Notes under the pieces: generated by a model
The model's database searches: none
Seen by the model: only the letters and a program-made list of their open reading frames with translations
What the model was told of the DNA's origin: nothing
Made by a program: the position numbers and the translations under genes
Source of the DNA: Caldichromatium japonicum
GTDB taxonomy: Bacteria > Pseudomonadota > Gammaproteobacteria > Chromatiales > Chromatiaceae
Assembly: GCF_011290485.1 (NCBI RefSeq)
Contig: NZ_CP048029.1
Coordinates: 1-64,000, forward strand
Direction of reading: 5' to 3'
Length of the DNA stretch: 64,000 bases
Shown here: positions 1 through 7,770 of the stretch, piece by piece
How the letters are laid out: each line of letters starts with the position of its first letter
How positions within the stretch are numbered: the first letter of the stretch is position 1

Positions 1-1332
1 GTGGCCTTGTGGGAACAGTGCGTCAATCAACTCAAGGCTGAGCTGACATCGGCCGAGTTCAACACCTGGATCTTACCGCTGCAAGCACGGGTCGAGGGGT
101 CTTTGCTTCGGCTTTTAGCACCCAACCGTTTCGTGCTCGATTGGACGCGCACCCATTATAGCGAGCGTCTGCGCGAGCTAAGCCAGCGTTATAGCCAGGG
201 GAGGATCTCTGAGATCCAGTTCGAGATCGGCGGATTTGAGCGGCGAGCAAGCGACCGCGCCCTCGAAGGCCAGATGCGGGGAGGTGAAGCCGATCTCGCC
301 GCGCGCCGCGCCGCCGCGAATCTCAATGCCGATTTTTGTTTCGAGACCTTCGTCGAAGGCAAATCAAACCAATTGGCACGCGCGGCTTCGATCCAGATCG
401 CCCGTAATCCAGGCGCTACCTATAACCCCTTGTTCATCTACGGCGGGGTGGGGCTGGGCAAGACCCATCTGATGCATGCCGTCGGCAACCTGATCCTAGC
501 CTCGCAACCCCAGGCGCGGGTCATCTATCTCCATTCGGAGCGCTTTGTCGCCGAGATGATCAAGGCATTGCAACACAATCGCATCAAAGAGTTCAAAAAG
601 ACCTACCGCTCGGTCAATGCGCTCTTGATCGACGACGTCCAGTTCTTTGCTGGCAAGGAACGCTCGCAGGAGGAGTTTTTCCATACCTTCAACGCGCTTT
701 TGGAGTCACGCCAGCAGATCGTGTTGTCGAGCGATCGTTTTCCCAGGGAGGTCCCCGGGGTCGAGGAACGCCTGCGTTCGCGCTTCGGCTGGGGGCTGAC
801 GGTGGCGATCGATCCTCCCGATCTGGAGACCAGCGTAGCCATCCTGCATTCCAAGGCCAGTTTGCTAAAGGTCAATCTCCCCGAAGATGTAGCCTTTTTC
901 ATCGCCAGTCACATCCGCTCCAACATCCGCGAGCTCGAAGGGGCTTTACGGCGCCTGGTGGCCAATGCCCATTTCACTGGGCGACCCATTACCCTGGACT
1001 TTACCAAACAGGCGCTACGCGACGTACTGGTGGCTCAGGACCGGCAGGTCAGCATCGAAAACATCCAGCGAACGGTCGCCGAATATTACAAGTTGCGCCC
1101 TAGCGATCTACTCTCGGCGAAACGCAGCCGGGTGCTGGCGCGTCCGCGCCAAATAGCGATGGCACTCGCCAAGGAACTGACCCGTCACAGCCTGCCCGAG
1201 ATCGGCCAAGCCTTCGGCGGACGTGATCACACCACCGTCCTGCACGCAACCCGCAAGATCAAAAGCCTACGCGACACCGATCCTGGGATTGCCGAAGACT
1301 ATCACAACCTGCTGCGTCTTCTGACCCTATAA
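1..1332 (+). CDS. dnaA: Chromosomal replication initiator DnaA
   Basis: DnaA binds DnaA boxes at the origin and opens the duplex as an ATP-dependent AAA+ oligomer. The 443-residue protein is slightly shorter than the E. coli one (467). It has the N-terminal domain I (LWEQCVNQL...EFNTWILPL), Walker A GGVGLGKT at residues 148-155, a Walker B around LLIDDVQFF, and the C-terminal DNA-binding signature GGRDHTTV near residue 410. The first base of the window is the GTG start codon. The N-terminus aligns with known DnaA proteins without missing residues, so the gene looks complete, but its promoter lies outside the window. The 78-bp gap to dnaN contains no DnaA box, unlike species whose origin flanks dnaA on both sides. 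Confidence 0.98.
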   Translation: MALWEQCVNQLKAELTSAEFNTWILPLQARVEGSLLRLLAPNRFVLDWTRTHYSERLRELSQRYSQGRISEIQFEIGGFERRASDRALEGQMRGGEADLAARRAAANLNADFCFETFVEGKSNQLARAASIQIARNPGATYNPLFIYGGVGLGKTHLMHAVGNLILASQPQARVIYLHSERFVAEMIKALQHNRIKEFKKTYRSVNALLIDDVQFFAGKERSQEEFFHTFNALLESRQQIVLSSDRFPREVPGVEERLRSRFGWGLTVAIDPPDLETSVAILHSKASLLKVNLPEDVAFFIASHIRSNIRELEGALRRLVANAHFTGRPITLDFTKQALRDVLVAQDRQVSIENIQRTVAEYYKLRPSDLLSAKRSRVLARPRQIAMALAKELTRHSLPEIGQAFGGRDHTTVLHATRKIKSLRDTDPGIAEDYHNLLRLLTL

Positions 1333-1410
1333 CGATTCAATAGGGCCAGGCAATCGATACAATCTCGCTACGTCAGTGATTTATCTAACCATGAAGAGAT
1401 GGAGCCTGTG

Positions 1411-2511
1411 ATGGAATTCGTTGTCGATCGCGAGGTGATCCTACCAGCGCTGAATCGAGTCATCGGGGTGATCGAGCGCCGCCAGACCCTGCCGATCTTG
1501 GGCAATTTTGCCGTGCTCACCGGCGAGGACCGCCTCTTGTTGACCGCTTCGGACCTGGACATCGAGGTCAAGACCCAGTGCCCAGCCAAGGTCATCGAAT
1601 CTGGTGAGACCACCATCCCCGCGCGCAAGCTCTATGAGATCTGCCGCAGCCTCGGCGATGGCACCGAGATCCGGCTCAAGGTGCGCGACGACCGCTGCAC
1701 CCTGACGGCAGGCCGCTCCCGCTTTACCCTCGCCACCCTGCCGGCCCAGGACTTTCCCTGCATGGAAAGCGGCGTGCCCTTCTTGCGCCTGAGCCTCCCT
1801 GAACATCTCCTGCGCCGCCTGATCGACAAAACGGCCTTCGCTATGGCCCAGCAGGACGTGCGGCATTATCTCAATGGTCTGCTGTGGGACTTCAAGGACG
1901 ACACGCTGGTGACCGTCGCCACCGATGGCCATCGTCTCGCCAAATATGTCACCCTTGTAGATGCCCCCAGCGAGACGCCGCTGCAGGCGATCGTGCCTTA
2001 TAAGACGGTGTCCGAGCTCAAGCGACAATTGAAGAGCGCCGATGGCCTGGTTCAGATTGCGGTGGGCGAGCGCCATATCCACATCGCCACCCCCGAGTTC
2101 GCCTTAACCTCCAAACTCATCGATGGCCGCTTTCCCGACTATGAGCGCGTGATCCCTGTTGCATCCGGCGAGCCGGCGGTCAGTAACCTGGAGGACCTGC
2201 GGCGTGCCTTGAATCGAGTCGCGATCCTATCCAATGACAAATACCGCGGGGTGCGGCTCGATTTTGCGTCCGGGGCCCTGCGGATCACCGCCACCAACCC
2301 CGAGCAAGAAGAGGCGGAAGAAGAGGTCGAGCTCAGCTATAGCGGTGAACCCGTCTCAATTGGCTTCAACGTTGCCTATCTCCTCGATGCCCTCGGCGCG
2401 ATCGATGAGGAGATGGTCGCTATCCAGATTCAGGATGTCAGTAGCTCGTCGCTGTGGCGGGGCCTGGGCGCCGAGGCGGAGACCTATGTGGTGATGCCGA
2501 TGCGTTTGTAA
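1411..2511 (+). CDS. dnaN: DNA polymerase III beta sliding clamp
   Basis: The beta clamp forms a ring on DNA that tethers polymerase III and other enzymes. The 366-residue product starts MEFVVDREVILPALNRV and carries the conserved TLPILGN stretch near residue 30. The C-terminus ends VVMPMRL, the usual conserved clamp tail. An upstream in-frame ATG exists at 1399. The ATG at 1411 is preferred because GGAG at 1401-1404 sits six bases before it and because clamp proteins begin at this point. The gene follows dnaA and precedes recF in the classic order, probably as one transcription unit. Confidence 0.97.
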   Translation: MEFVVDREVILPALNRVIGVIERRQTLPILGNFAVLTGEDRLLLTASDLDIEVKTQCPAKVIESGETTIPARKLYEICRSLGDGTEIRLKVRDDRCTLTAGRSRFTLATLPAQDFPCMESGVPFLRLSLPEHLLRRLIDKTAFAMAQQDVRHYLNGLLWDFKDDTLVTVATDGHRLAKYVTLVDAPSETPLQAIVPYKTVSELKRQLKSADGLVQIAVGERHIHIATPEFALTSKLIDGRFPDYERVIPVASGEPAVSNLEDLRRALNRVAILSNDKYRGVRLDFASGALRITATNPEQEEAEEEVELSYSGEPVSIGFNVAYLLDALGAIDEEMVAIQIQDVSSSSLWRGLGAEAETYVVMPMRL

Positions 2512-2528
2512 TACCCGGCGCGCCGGAT

Positions 2529-2544
2529 GGTTCCACGTGGAACA
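2529..2544. promoter_or_regulatory. parS-like ParB-binding site 1 (dnaN-recF gap)
   Basis: The sequence GGTTCCACGTGGAACA is a palindrome matching the bacterial parS consensus (TGTTtCACGTGaAACA; pseudomonad version TGTTCCACGTGGAACA) at all but the first base. It straddles the end of the dnaN-recF gap, and the probable GTG start of recF (2537) lies in its CACGTG core. ParB binding here would anchor the origin region for ParA-driven segregation. Confidence 0.85.
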
Positions 2545-3616
2545 TAGCGCCGCATCCACCGAGTCAGGTCTTTATTGGCTCAAGATCGAGTCTCTGCGCA
2601 ATCTCAGACGGATCGAGCTTGAGCTCGATTCACCTGTCCTGGTGGTCACTGGTGCCAATGGTTCAGGTAAAACGACATTTCTTGAATCCATCTATCTGCT
2701 CGTGCGTGGACGTAGTTTCCGCGGCTCTAAGGCCGGTCCGCTGACAACGCACGGCGCTATCCAGACCTGCCTCGAAGCGCTGTATCGCCCAGCCGACCGC
2801 TTACCGCTGCGGATACGCTATCGCAAGGACCCTACGGGATCGATCCATGAGATCCACCCCCCCCTCGGGCCTGGTGAGCGCCCGCTCTTTCAGGTCAAAC
2901 TGATCGGCGAAAACACCCAATCACTCGTCGAGGGCGAACCTAGCCTGCGCCGCCGTTTTCTCGACTGGAACCTCTTATACGCCAAACCCCGTCTAATCCA
3001 ACTCCATCAGGACTTCAACCGTGTCCTCATGCAGCGCAATGCAGCACTGCGTGCGGGGCGCGGTCAAGAACGGCTATGGGATCTAGTCTTTATCGAGCTG
3101 GCTGAGGCCATGGATCGGCAGCGCGCTCGTTTCCATGCTGAATGGCAGGCTGAGTTTCAGCGTTTGAGCGCTGCCTACCCCTTTCTTCAAGGGGTGGAGC
3201 TTTGCTATGAGCGCGGATGGCCCGAGGGTCGGGAGCTCAGCGAGACACTCAAGGCCGTCGCTGATCAAGAGCGATTACGCGGCTATACCCTAGTTGGACC
3301 CGCGCGCGCCGATTGCCGGGTCAGATCAGCGCACGGCGGTTTCTCGCGCGGCCAAGCCAAGGCTGTAGTCGTCCTGTTACAGCTTGCCGCCGAGCGCGTC
3401 CATCAGGCGCATGGCTGTCCGCCTGCCCTCTGGCTGCTCGATGATCTGGAAGCCGAGCTGGACAGCGCGCTAGCGAGCCGTTTGTGGATGGACATCCAGG
3501 CCACAGGCGGTCAGGTCATCGCGACCCGGGTGGGGCAAGAGGGGGGTTTGGGGATCTTCGCCCAGGGGAAGGCGCTTTCGCTTGTTCGCCTGACGCAGGC
3601 CCAGCAGTCAGGCTGA
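2537..3616 (+). CDS. recF: DNA replication and repair protein RecF
   Basis: RecF is an SMC-like ATPase that helps load RecA at gaps during recombinational repair. The 359-residue protein shows Walker A GANGSGKT at residues 39-46, the ABC-type signature region FSRGQAKAV, and a late Walker B LLDDLEAELD. The start is taken as GTG at 2537, 25 bp after dnaN, because the following residues lead into the conserved N-terminal strand (LKIESLRNLRRIEL). No better start with a clear ribosome site is visible, so the exact start is uncertain. The start codon lies inside a parS palindrome. Translation may be coupled to dnaN. Confidence 0.95.
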   Translation: MEHSAASTESGLYWLKIESLRNLRRIELELDSPVLVVTGANGSGKTTFLESIYLLVRGRSFRGSKAGPLTTHGAIQTCLEALYRPADRLPLRIRYRKDPTGSIHEIHPPLGPGERPLFQVKLIGENTQSLVEGEPSLRRRFLDWNLLYAKPRLIQLHQDFNRVLMQRNAALRAGRGQERLWDLVFIELAEAMDRQRARFHAEWQAEFQRLSAAYPFLQGVELCYERGWPEGRELSETLKAVADQERLRGYTLVGPARADCRVRSAHGGFSRGQAKAVVVLLQLAAERVHQAHGCPPALWLLDDLEAELDSALASRLWMDIQATGGQVIATRVGQEGGLGIFAQGKALSLVRLTQAQQSG

Positions 3617-3679
3617 CGGATCAGGCCTCTTGAGGGCGCAGCCTCTAGATGCCCTGGCAATGGCTGCACTCAGACCACC

Positions 3680-5008
3680 TCATGGCCGACCCCTGCCTTG
3701 CCAACCGCTTTTAGCAGGGATCTCGACCCAAGCGACCAGCCCCCCGCCGGGACGGGGTTCTAACCTCACCTGCCAGCCATTGACCCGCGCCAGCTCGCGC
3801 ACGATGGCCAAACCGAGACCAACGCCACCGGTCTGCGGGCTGCGGGAGGATTCAAGCCGCTGAAAGGGTTCAAACATGGACTCGATGCGTTCGGGCGGGA
3901 TGCCCGGTCCACGGTCGAGCACCCCCAGCCGACAAGAGCCCTTGTCCTCGACACAGACCAGCTCGATCGGGCCTACGGGCGCATGGCGCAAGGCATTGTC
4001 CAATAGGTTGCTGAGCGCGCGCTGCAGGGCGTGCCGAGCGATAGGACGCGGGCAAGGCGGGCAGTGCATGCTGATCTGGCGGCCTGCAGTAGCCGCCATC
4101 TCGGCCAACTCATTAAATAATATCGCTAGATCGCTCTCCTGAGGCGGTTCACGCTCGAGACCGCGTGCAAGATCGAACAGGGTTGCGATGAGTGCGTTCA
4201 TCTCCTCGATGTCGCGCTCGAGCCGCTCGATCAGAGCCGGCGATGGGTTTGACCTGAGCATCTCCAGCGCCAGACGCATACGGGCAAAAGGGGTGCGCAG
4301 ATCATGCGAGACCCCGGCCAGCAAGGTCGTCCGCGCCGATAAGAGATGATGGACCTGGCAGGCCAGCGCGTTGAAACGACGCGCCAGCGAGACGATCTCG
4401 GCAGGCCCGGTCTCGAGCAACAGCTCAGGATATTCCCCTTCGCCGATACGGATCGCTGCAGCCTCAAAACGCGCCAGCGGCGCACTGATCCGCTGCGCCA
4501 GCCACCAGGCAAAGCCGCTTGCCAAGGCGAAACCGCCGCCTAACGCCAGCGCGATCGCCGAATAGGGTTGGGTGGCAAGTCGCGCGCGCGGCAGGCCAAC
4601 CGCAAGCATACCTGCACCCGTGGGAATATCTGCCCAATACCAGATGACATCGCCGATCCGCTCGCTGGCGAGATGGCGCGATTCGCCGAGACGCCGCGAG
4701 AGGGCTGCCTCGAGCAGATAAAAATAGGGCGGATGCCATTCATCGCGACCCTGACCGGCAGGCTCGGCGCGCAAGGCGAGTTGGTAGTTGTCCATCAGCT
4801 CGTGCTCGAAGGCCGGGCGCGTTTCGGGAGGCAGTTCGACCCAGGTCTGGGCAGCGAGGATCATCAGGCCTGCCAGGTCATCGGTCGAACGCTGGGCCAG
4901 GGGCAGCATGATGAAGGCGGCAAACGACAAGCTCGCCAGCAGTTCGACCCCCAAAAATGCGGCTGCCAGCAACAGGGCAGTCTGATGGGCAAGACGCAGC
5001 GGTTTCAC
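3680..5008 (-). CDS. EnvZ-like sensor histidine kinase
   Basis: This membrane kinase is predicted to sense an envelope signal and phosphorylate an OmpR-type regulator. In the 442-residue protein, transmembrane segments lie at about residues 15-38 and 150-170 with a periplasmic domain between them, followed by a HAMP region. The HisKA H-box GVSHDLRTP has H235. The N-box NLLDNALRHAP, G1 DRGPGIP and G2 GGVGLGLAIV follow in order. The GTG start overlaps the TGA of the upstream response regulator (GTGA), the usual coupled arrangement. That regulator is broken by an IS remnant and a frameshift, so the kinase appears intact but orphaned and probably without its own promoter. It is convergent with recF, 63 bp away. 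Confidence 0.9.
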   Translation of the reverse strand: MKPLRLAHQTALLLAAAFLGVELLASLSFAAFIMLPLAQRSTDDLAGLMILAAQTWVELPPETRPAFEHELMDNYQLALRAEPAGQGRDEWHPPYFYLLEAALSRRLGESRHLASERIGDVIWYWADIPTGAGMLAVGLPRARLATQPYSAIALALGGGFALASGFAWWLAQRISAPLARFEAAAIRIGEGEYPELLLETGPAEIVSLARRFNALACQVHHLLSARTTLLAGVSHDLRTPFARMRLALEMLRSNPSPALIERLERDIEEMNALIATLFDLARGLEREPPQESDLAILFNELAEMAATAGRQISMHCPPCPRPIARHALQRALSNLLDNALRHAPVGPIELVCVEDKGSCRLGVLDRGPGIPPERIESMFEPFQRLESSRSPQTGGVGLGLAIVRELARVNGWQVRLEPRPGGGLVAWVEIPAKSGWQGRGRP

Positions 5009-5711
5009 CTCTCGCCGCCATGCGGATTGAAGAGATAGCCCTCGCCGCGCACGGTGCGGATATACACCGGAGCTGCCGGATCGGGCTCGATCTTACGCCT
5101 GAGGCGCGTCACCCGGATATCGATGCTGCGGTCGAAGGGATGGCGCTTATATCCCTTGAGCAGATCGATCAAGGTGTCGCGCGAGAGTACGCGGTTTGGA
5201 CGGGCGATAAAGACGGCCAGCAGATCGAATTCCGCCGAGGTCAGCGGACCTCGACACCATCGCGCAATAGCCGACGCCCGGCGAGATCGAGGGCATAAGG
5301 CCCGAAATGCTGGAGCGACATAGCGCTCTCGACCCCGGTGGCAGCAGGATGAGCGCGCCTGAGCAGCGCCCGCAGGCGGGCGAGCAGTTCGCGTGGGCCA
5401 AAGGGCTTGGCGAGATAATCATCGGCACCGACCTCCAGGCCGATCACCCGATCGATCTCCTCGCCGCGGGCCGAAAGCATCAGGATGGGGACATTGGATT
5501 GCGCGCGCAGGAGGCGGGTGAGCGCCAATCCATCCTCCCCCGGTAGCATCAAGTCGAGCACAATGATATCGGGAAACCGCTCGGCAAGCGCGATGCGCAT
5601 CGCCGACCCGTCGGCGACGGCCCGTACCGCAAAACCATTAGCCGCCAGATAGTCGCAGAGCAGTTCGCGTAAGGCCGGATCATCATCGACGACCAGGATG
5701 TCAGGTCTTAG
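5005..5711 (-). pseudogene. OmpR-family response regulator, 5'-truncated and frameshifted
   Basis: Residues from LRPDILVVDDDPALREL through the receiver domain (phospho-acceptor region IVLDLMLPGEDG) to RDGVEVR read in one frame down to about 5244. The winged-helix part (LTSAEFDLL ... YIRTVRGEGYLFNPHGG) continues in another frame to the TGA at 5005-5007. One base is missing at about 5241-5246: CGC TGA CC should read CGC nTG ACC. At the other end, the reading frame runs straight into IS5-family DNA at about 5708-5711, so the native start codon and promoter are lost. It was the partner of the kinase downstream. Reading the 5241-6437 stretch as a transposase-regulator fusion would be wrong, because the transposase is in other frames. 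Confidence 0.88.
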
Positions 5712-6312
5712 AACGAGCGCGGATTGAGTCGGTTGGAGCGTGGGGGGATGACCGCCTGGCTGCCCTGTGCGGTCACCGTTTCGACAAGGGCATCCGAGTC
5801 GTAACCCTTGTCGGCAATGACGCACTCGGTCGGTTGGTCCTGGATCAACGCCGCGGCCTGCTCGATGTCGGCGACCTGCCCTGCCGAGAGAATGACGCGC
5901 AGCGGATTGCCCAAGGCATCCACCGCAACGTGCAGTTTGGTCGTCAACCCGCCCCGCAAGCGACCGATTTCCTGTTGGCCCGCTTTTTTGGGGCGCCAGC
6001 AGAATGTGAGTGGGCGCACACGATGGTCGAGTCGATGAACAGATGCTCCATGTCGGCATCGCCTTGCAGTGCGGCGGCCACGCGCTCCCAAACACCTTTC
6101 TCGCGCCAGCGCGAGAAACGCACATATGTCCGGTGCCAGTGGCCCAGCTCGGCTGGCAAATCGCGCCACAGACAGCCGGTGCGCATGATCCAGAGCACGG
6201 CTTCGACAACGCGCCGGTTGTCCCTCGCTGTGCAACCCGGATCGCTCTTCTTCCCCGGTAACAGCTGCTCAATGCGTGCCCACCGCTCATCTCATAACAT
6301 CTTCCGCTCCAT
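5708..6312 (-). pseudogene. IS5-family transposase (orfA/orfB), inactivated
   Basis: OrfA would start at ATG 6312 (MERKML) but reads TGA at 6292-6294 (codon 7), where the family has a serine. It then continues DERWARIEQLLPGKKSD...WIMRTGCLWRDLPAELGHWHRTYVRFSRW to LFIDSTIV (first catalytic Asp). At 5983-5989 the minus strand carries the slippery heptamer AAAAAAG. A -1 shift there leads into orfB, with GRLRGGLTTKLHV, DALGNPLRV and VIADKGYDSDAL (second Asp), ending NRLNPRSF. The C-terminal part with the catalytic Glu (the Y-R-N-E region) is missing. The element therefore has three lesions or features: early stop, programmed-type frameshift and loss of the DDE glutamate. Confidence 0.85.
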
Positions 6313-6372
6313 CCTGACTCCTGCGCAAAAGTCAGGATATGACCAGACTTCACCCACTGTGAACAGCCCCTC
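5708..6372 (-). mobile_element. IS5-family (IS427/IS1031-like) element remnant
   Basis: About 665 bp of an IS5-family element remain. The upstream end is probably at about 6372, where the inverted-repeat-like GAGGGGCTGTTCACA (minus strand) precedes the transposase. The downstream end is missing: it stops after residues NRLNPRSF of the transposase, exactly where response-regulator sequence begins. The terminal repeat and target duplication on that side are therefore gone, and the junction was made by deletion after insertion or by partial transposition. The subgroup name is from memory of transposase motifs. Confidence 0.75.
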
Positions 6373-6611
6373 GCCATGTCAGTGACTGTGAACGATTTAT
6401 GCAACCTCGCTTGCATATGACATAGCACTATGCGCACGATTGAGAAGAGGACCTAGACTGTGCTCCATACCGAATACTTTAGCGCCAAGCCGGCAGACAA
6501 AGGTTGCCGGATACCGATAGATACATTGTGAAACATCCCGCAACCATGGGTTGCAGATAGGACATCAGCCGGTTACACCGCGGGGGGATGATCGCCTCAC
6601 CGGAAGCGATC
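6373..6611. other. Intergenic region upstream of the secreted-protein pair
   Basis: No gene is visible between the IS5 remnant and the ATG at 6612. The stretch contains ATGTCA...TGACAT and ATGCAA...TTGCAT inverted pairs near 6374-6422. These could be operator-like sites or part of the promoter for the next two genes. No confident promoter could be assigned. Confidence 0.4.
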
Positions 6612-6950
6612 ATGAAAACGCAACTGACCAGCCTTTGCCTATTGTTGCTTGCTGCCGCGCCAGCGGGGGGTCAATCCCCGGCGATACCGAGCAGCGAGAT
6701 CCTGCGTCCATTGAATCTCTCTCTGCCACGGGAAGCGCTGTCGATGCCCTCAGGTGTCTCCCGCAATGAGGACACAGGGATCGCCTTGCCCAGTCTAGGC
6801 GAGCAGGACGGCACATCTCAGCCCTTTCTGCGTTATGGCGCTGGCTATGAGGCACGCCGACGCAATATGGGTAGGGACGGCATAAACGGATTTGGTGCCG
6901 GAAGCGGTGCAGCGCCGGGCAAGGGCGGCGGCATGGGTCGTGGCCGGTAA
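6612..6950 (+). CDS. Small secreted Gly-rich protein of unknown function
   Basis: The 112-residue product has an N-terminal signal peptide (MKTQLTSLCLLLLAAAPAGG, likely cleaved before QS). A polar region without cysteines follows. The tail is rich in Gly and Arg (GYEARRRNMG, GINGFGAGSG, GKGGGMGRGR). The start at 6612 is chosen because GGAAG lies six bases upstream and it gives a canonical signal peptide; an in-frame ATG at 6588 would add eight residues. It lies 28 bp before the DUF2202 gene, so the two may be co-transcribed and both exported. I do not recognise a family, and the Gly/Met/Arg-rich tail is the only distinctive feature. Confidence 0.7.
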   Translation: MKTQLTSLCLLLLAAAPAGGQSPAIPSSEILRPLNLSLPREALSMPSGVSRNEDTGIALPSLGEQDGTSQPFLRYGAGYEARRRNMGRDGINGFGAGSGAAPGKGGGMGRGR

Positions 6951-6978
6951 TTCAACCCATTGCATAGCAGAGGATGAC

Positions 6979-7650
6979 ATGAACAAACTAGGCACACTCA
7001 CGATCCTGGCGGTTGCCATCAGCTTATCCACTGGCGCCTCGGCGGCTGGACCTAGCGGTCCCTTGGGCATGACGGGCAACCAGGATCAGGTCAGCGGCAG
7101 GGGTCTGAGTACACAGCTAAACGGTTCTGGCATGGAATCACAACTGCGCAGGCAGACCCGAGATCCGTCCAGTCATGCGGCGGGACAGCCCACCCAGCAG
7201 CGCAATATCACCTATACCCCTGAACAAATCGCCACCCTGTTGTGGATGATCGAAGAGGAAAAACTGGCCGGTGATCTATATGAAGCATTCTATGATCAAA
7301 CCAAACTGCCGGTGTTCGATCGCATCGCTGCCGCCGAGGACAGACACATGGATAGATTGGTTGCGCACGCACAGCAGGCGAATGTGGATGTTGCCCCCAT
7401 CCTGGCGCTACCAGCCGGTCAATTCGTCAATCATGAGCTCCAGGCGCTGTATGACCAACTACTGCAAGCCGGCAGCCTGTCTGCCGAGGCGGCCTTGGCA
7501 GTCGGTATCCAGGTCGAGCAGGACGATATCGCTGCATTGGAGGCGGCGATCGCTGAAGCGGCAGGTACTCTGCTAGAGACCGTCTATTCCCATCTGCAAG
7601 CTGGATCGGAACACCATCTGGCTGCCTTTGATCTCTGGTCGAAAATCTGA
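6979..7650 (+). CDS. DUF2202 ferritin-like secreted protein
   Basis: The 223-residue protein has a signal peptide (MNKLGTLTILAVAISLSTGASA) and a low-complexity linker. From about residue 85 a helical DUF2202 domain follows: TLLWMIEEEKLAGDLYEAFYD ... FDRIAAAEDRHMDRL ... ALYDQLLQAGSLS ... DDIAALEAAIAEA ... GSEHHLAAF. Conserved Glu residues in EEEKLA, the Glu-His pair AAEDRHM and the late EHH are laid out as in ferritin-like four-helix bundles, which suggests a metal-binding role; this is inference from the fold. The ATG at 6979 has AGAGGA just upstream. The reading frame also extends back to 6892, inside the previous gene, but that start lacks a signal peptide. Confidence 0.85.
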   Translation: MNKLGTLTILAVAISLSTGASAAGPSGPLGMTGNQDQVSGRGLSTQLNGSGMESQLRRQTRDPSSHAAGQPTQQRNITYTPEQIATLLWMIEEEKLAGDLYEAFYDQTKLPVFDRIAAAEDRHMDRLVAHAQQANVDVAPILALPAGQFVNHELQALYDQLLQAGSLSAEAALAVGIQVEQDDIAALEAAIAEAAGTLLETVYSHLQAGSEHHLAAFDLWSKI

Positions 7651-7669
7651 CAACGGTGTATCCATTCAT

Positions 7670-7716
7670 ACGCCGGCGCTTGCCGGCGTCCCTGCTTGCC
7701 AAGCTGGCAGGCAGGG
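7670..7716. terminator. Tandem hairpins between convergent genes
   Basis: Two stem-loops follow each other: arms ACGCCGGC/GCCGGCGT (7670-7689, GCTT loop), then CCCTGCTTGCCA/TGGCAGGCAGGG (7690-7716, 3-nt loop, one G-T pair). They sit between the convergent DUF2202 and HD-GYP genes. Neither strand has a long T tract, so they may act as a bidirectional terminator, an RNA-stabilising structure or a REP-like repeat. Confidence 0.5.
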
Positions 7717-7770
7717 CAGGGTGATCGCCTGCGTTCGAGGCTGTTATATTTGGCATTGGAGCAAATGCCC

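Noticed and set aside
1333-1410. dnaA-dnaN gap as a possible origin
   Set aside because: No DnaA box or AT-rich tract is visible in these 78 bases.
5241-6437. A 398-codon minus-strand frame that looks like a transposase-response regulator fusion
   Set aside because: Its first 240 codons are out of frame with the transposase reading; only the last part is real regulator sequence. It is a chance join at the IS boundary.
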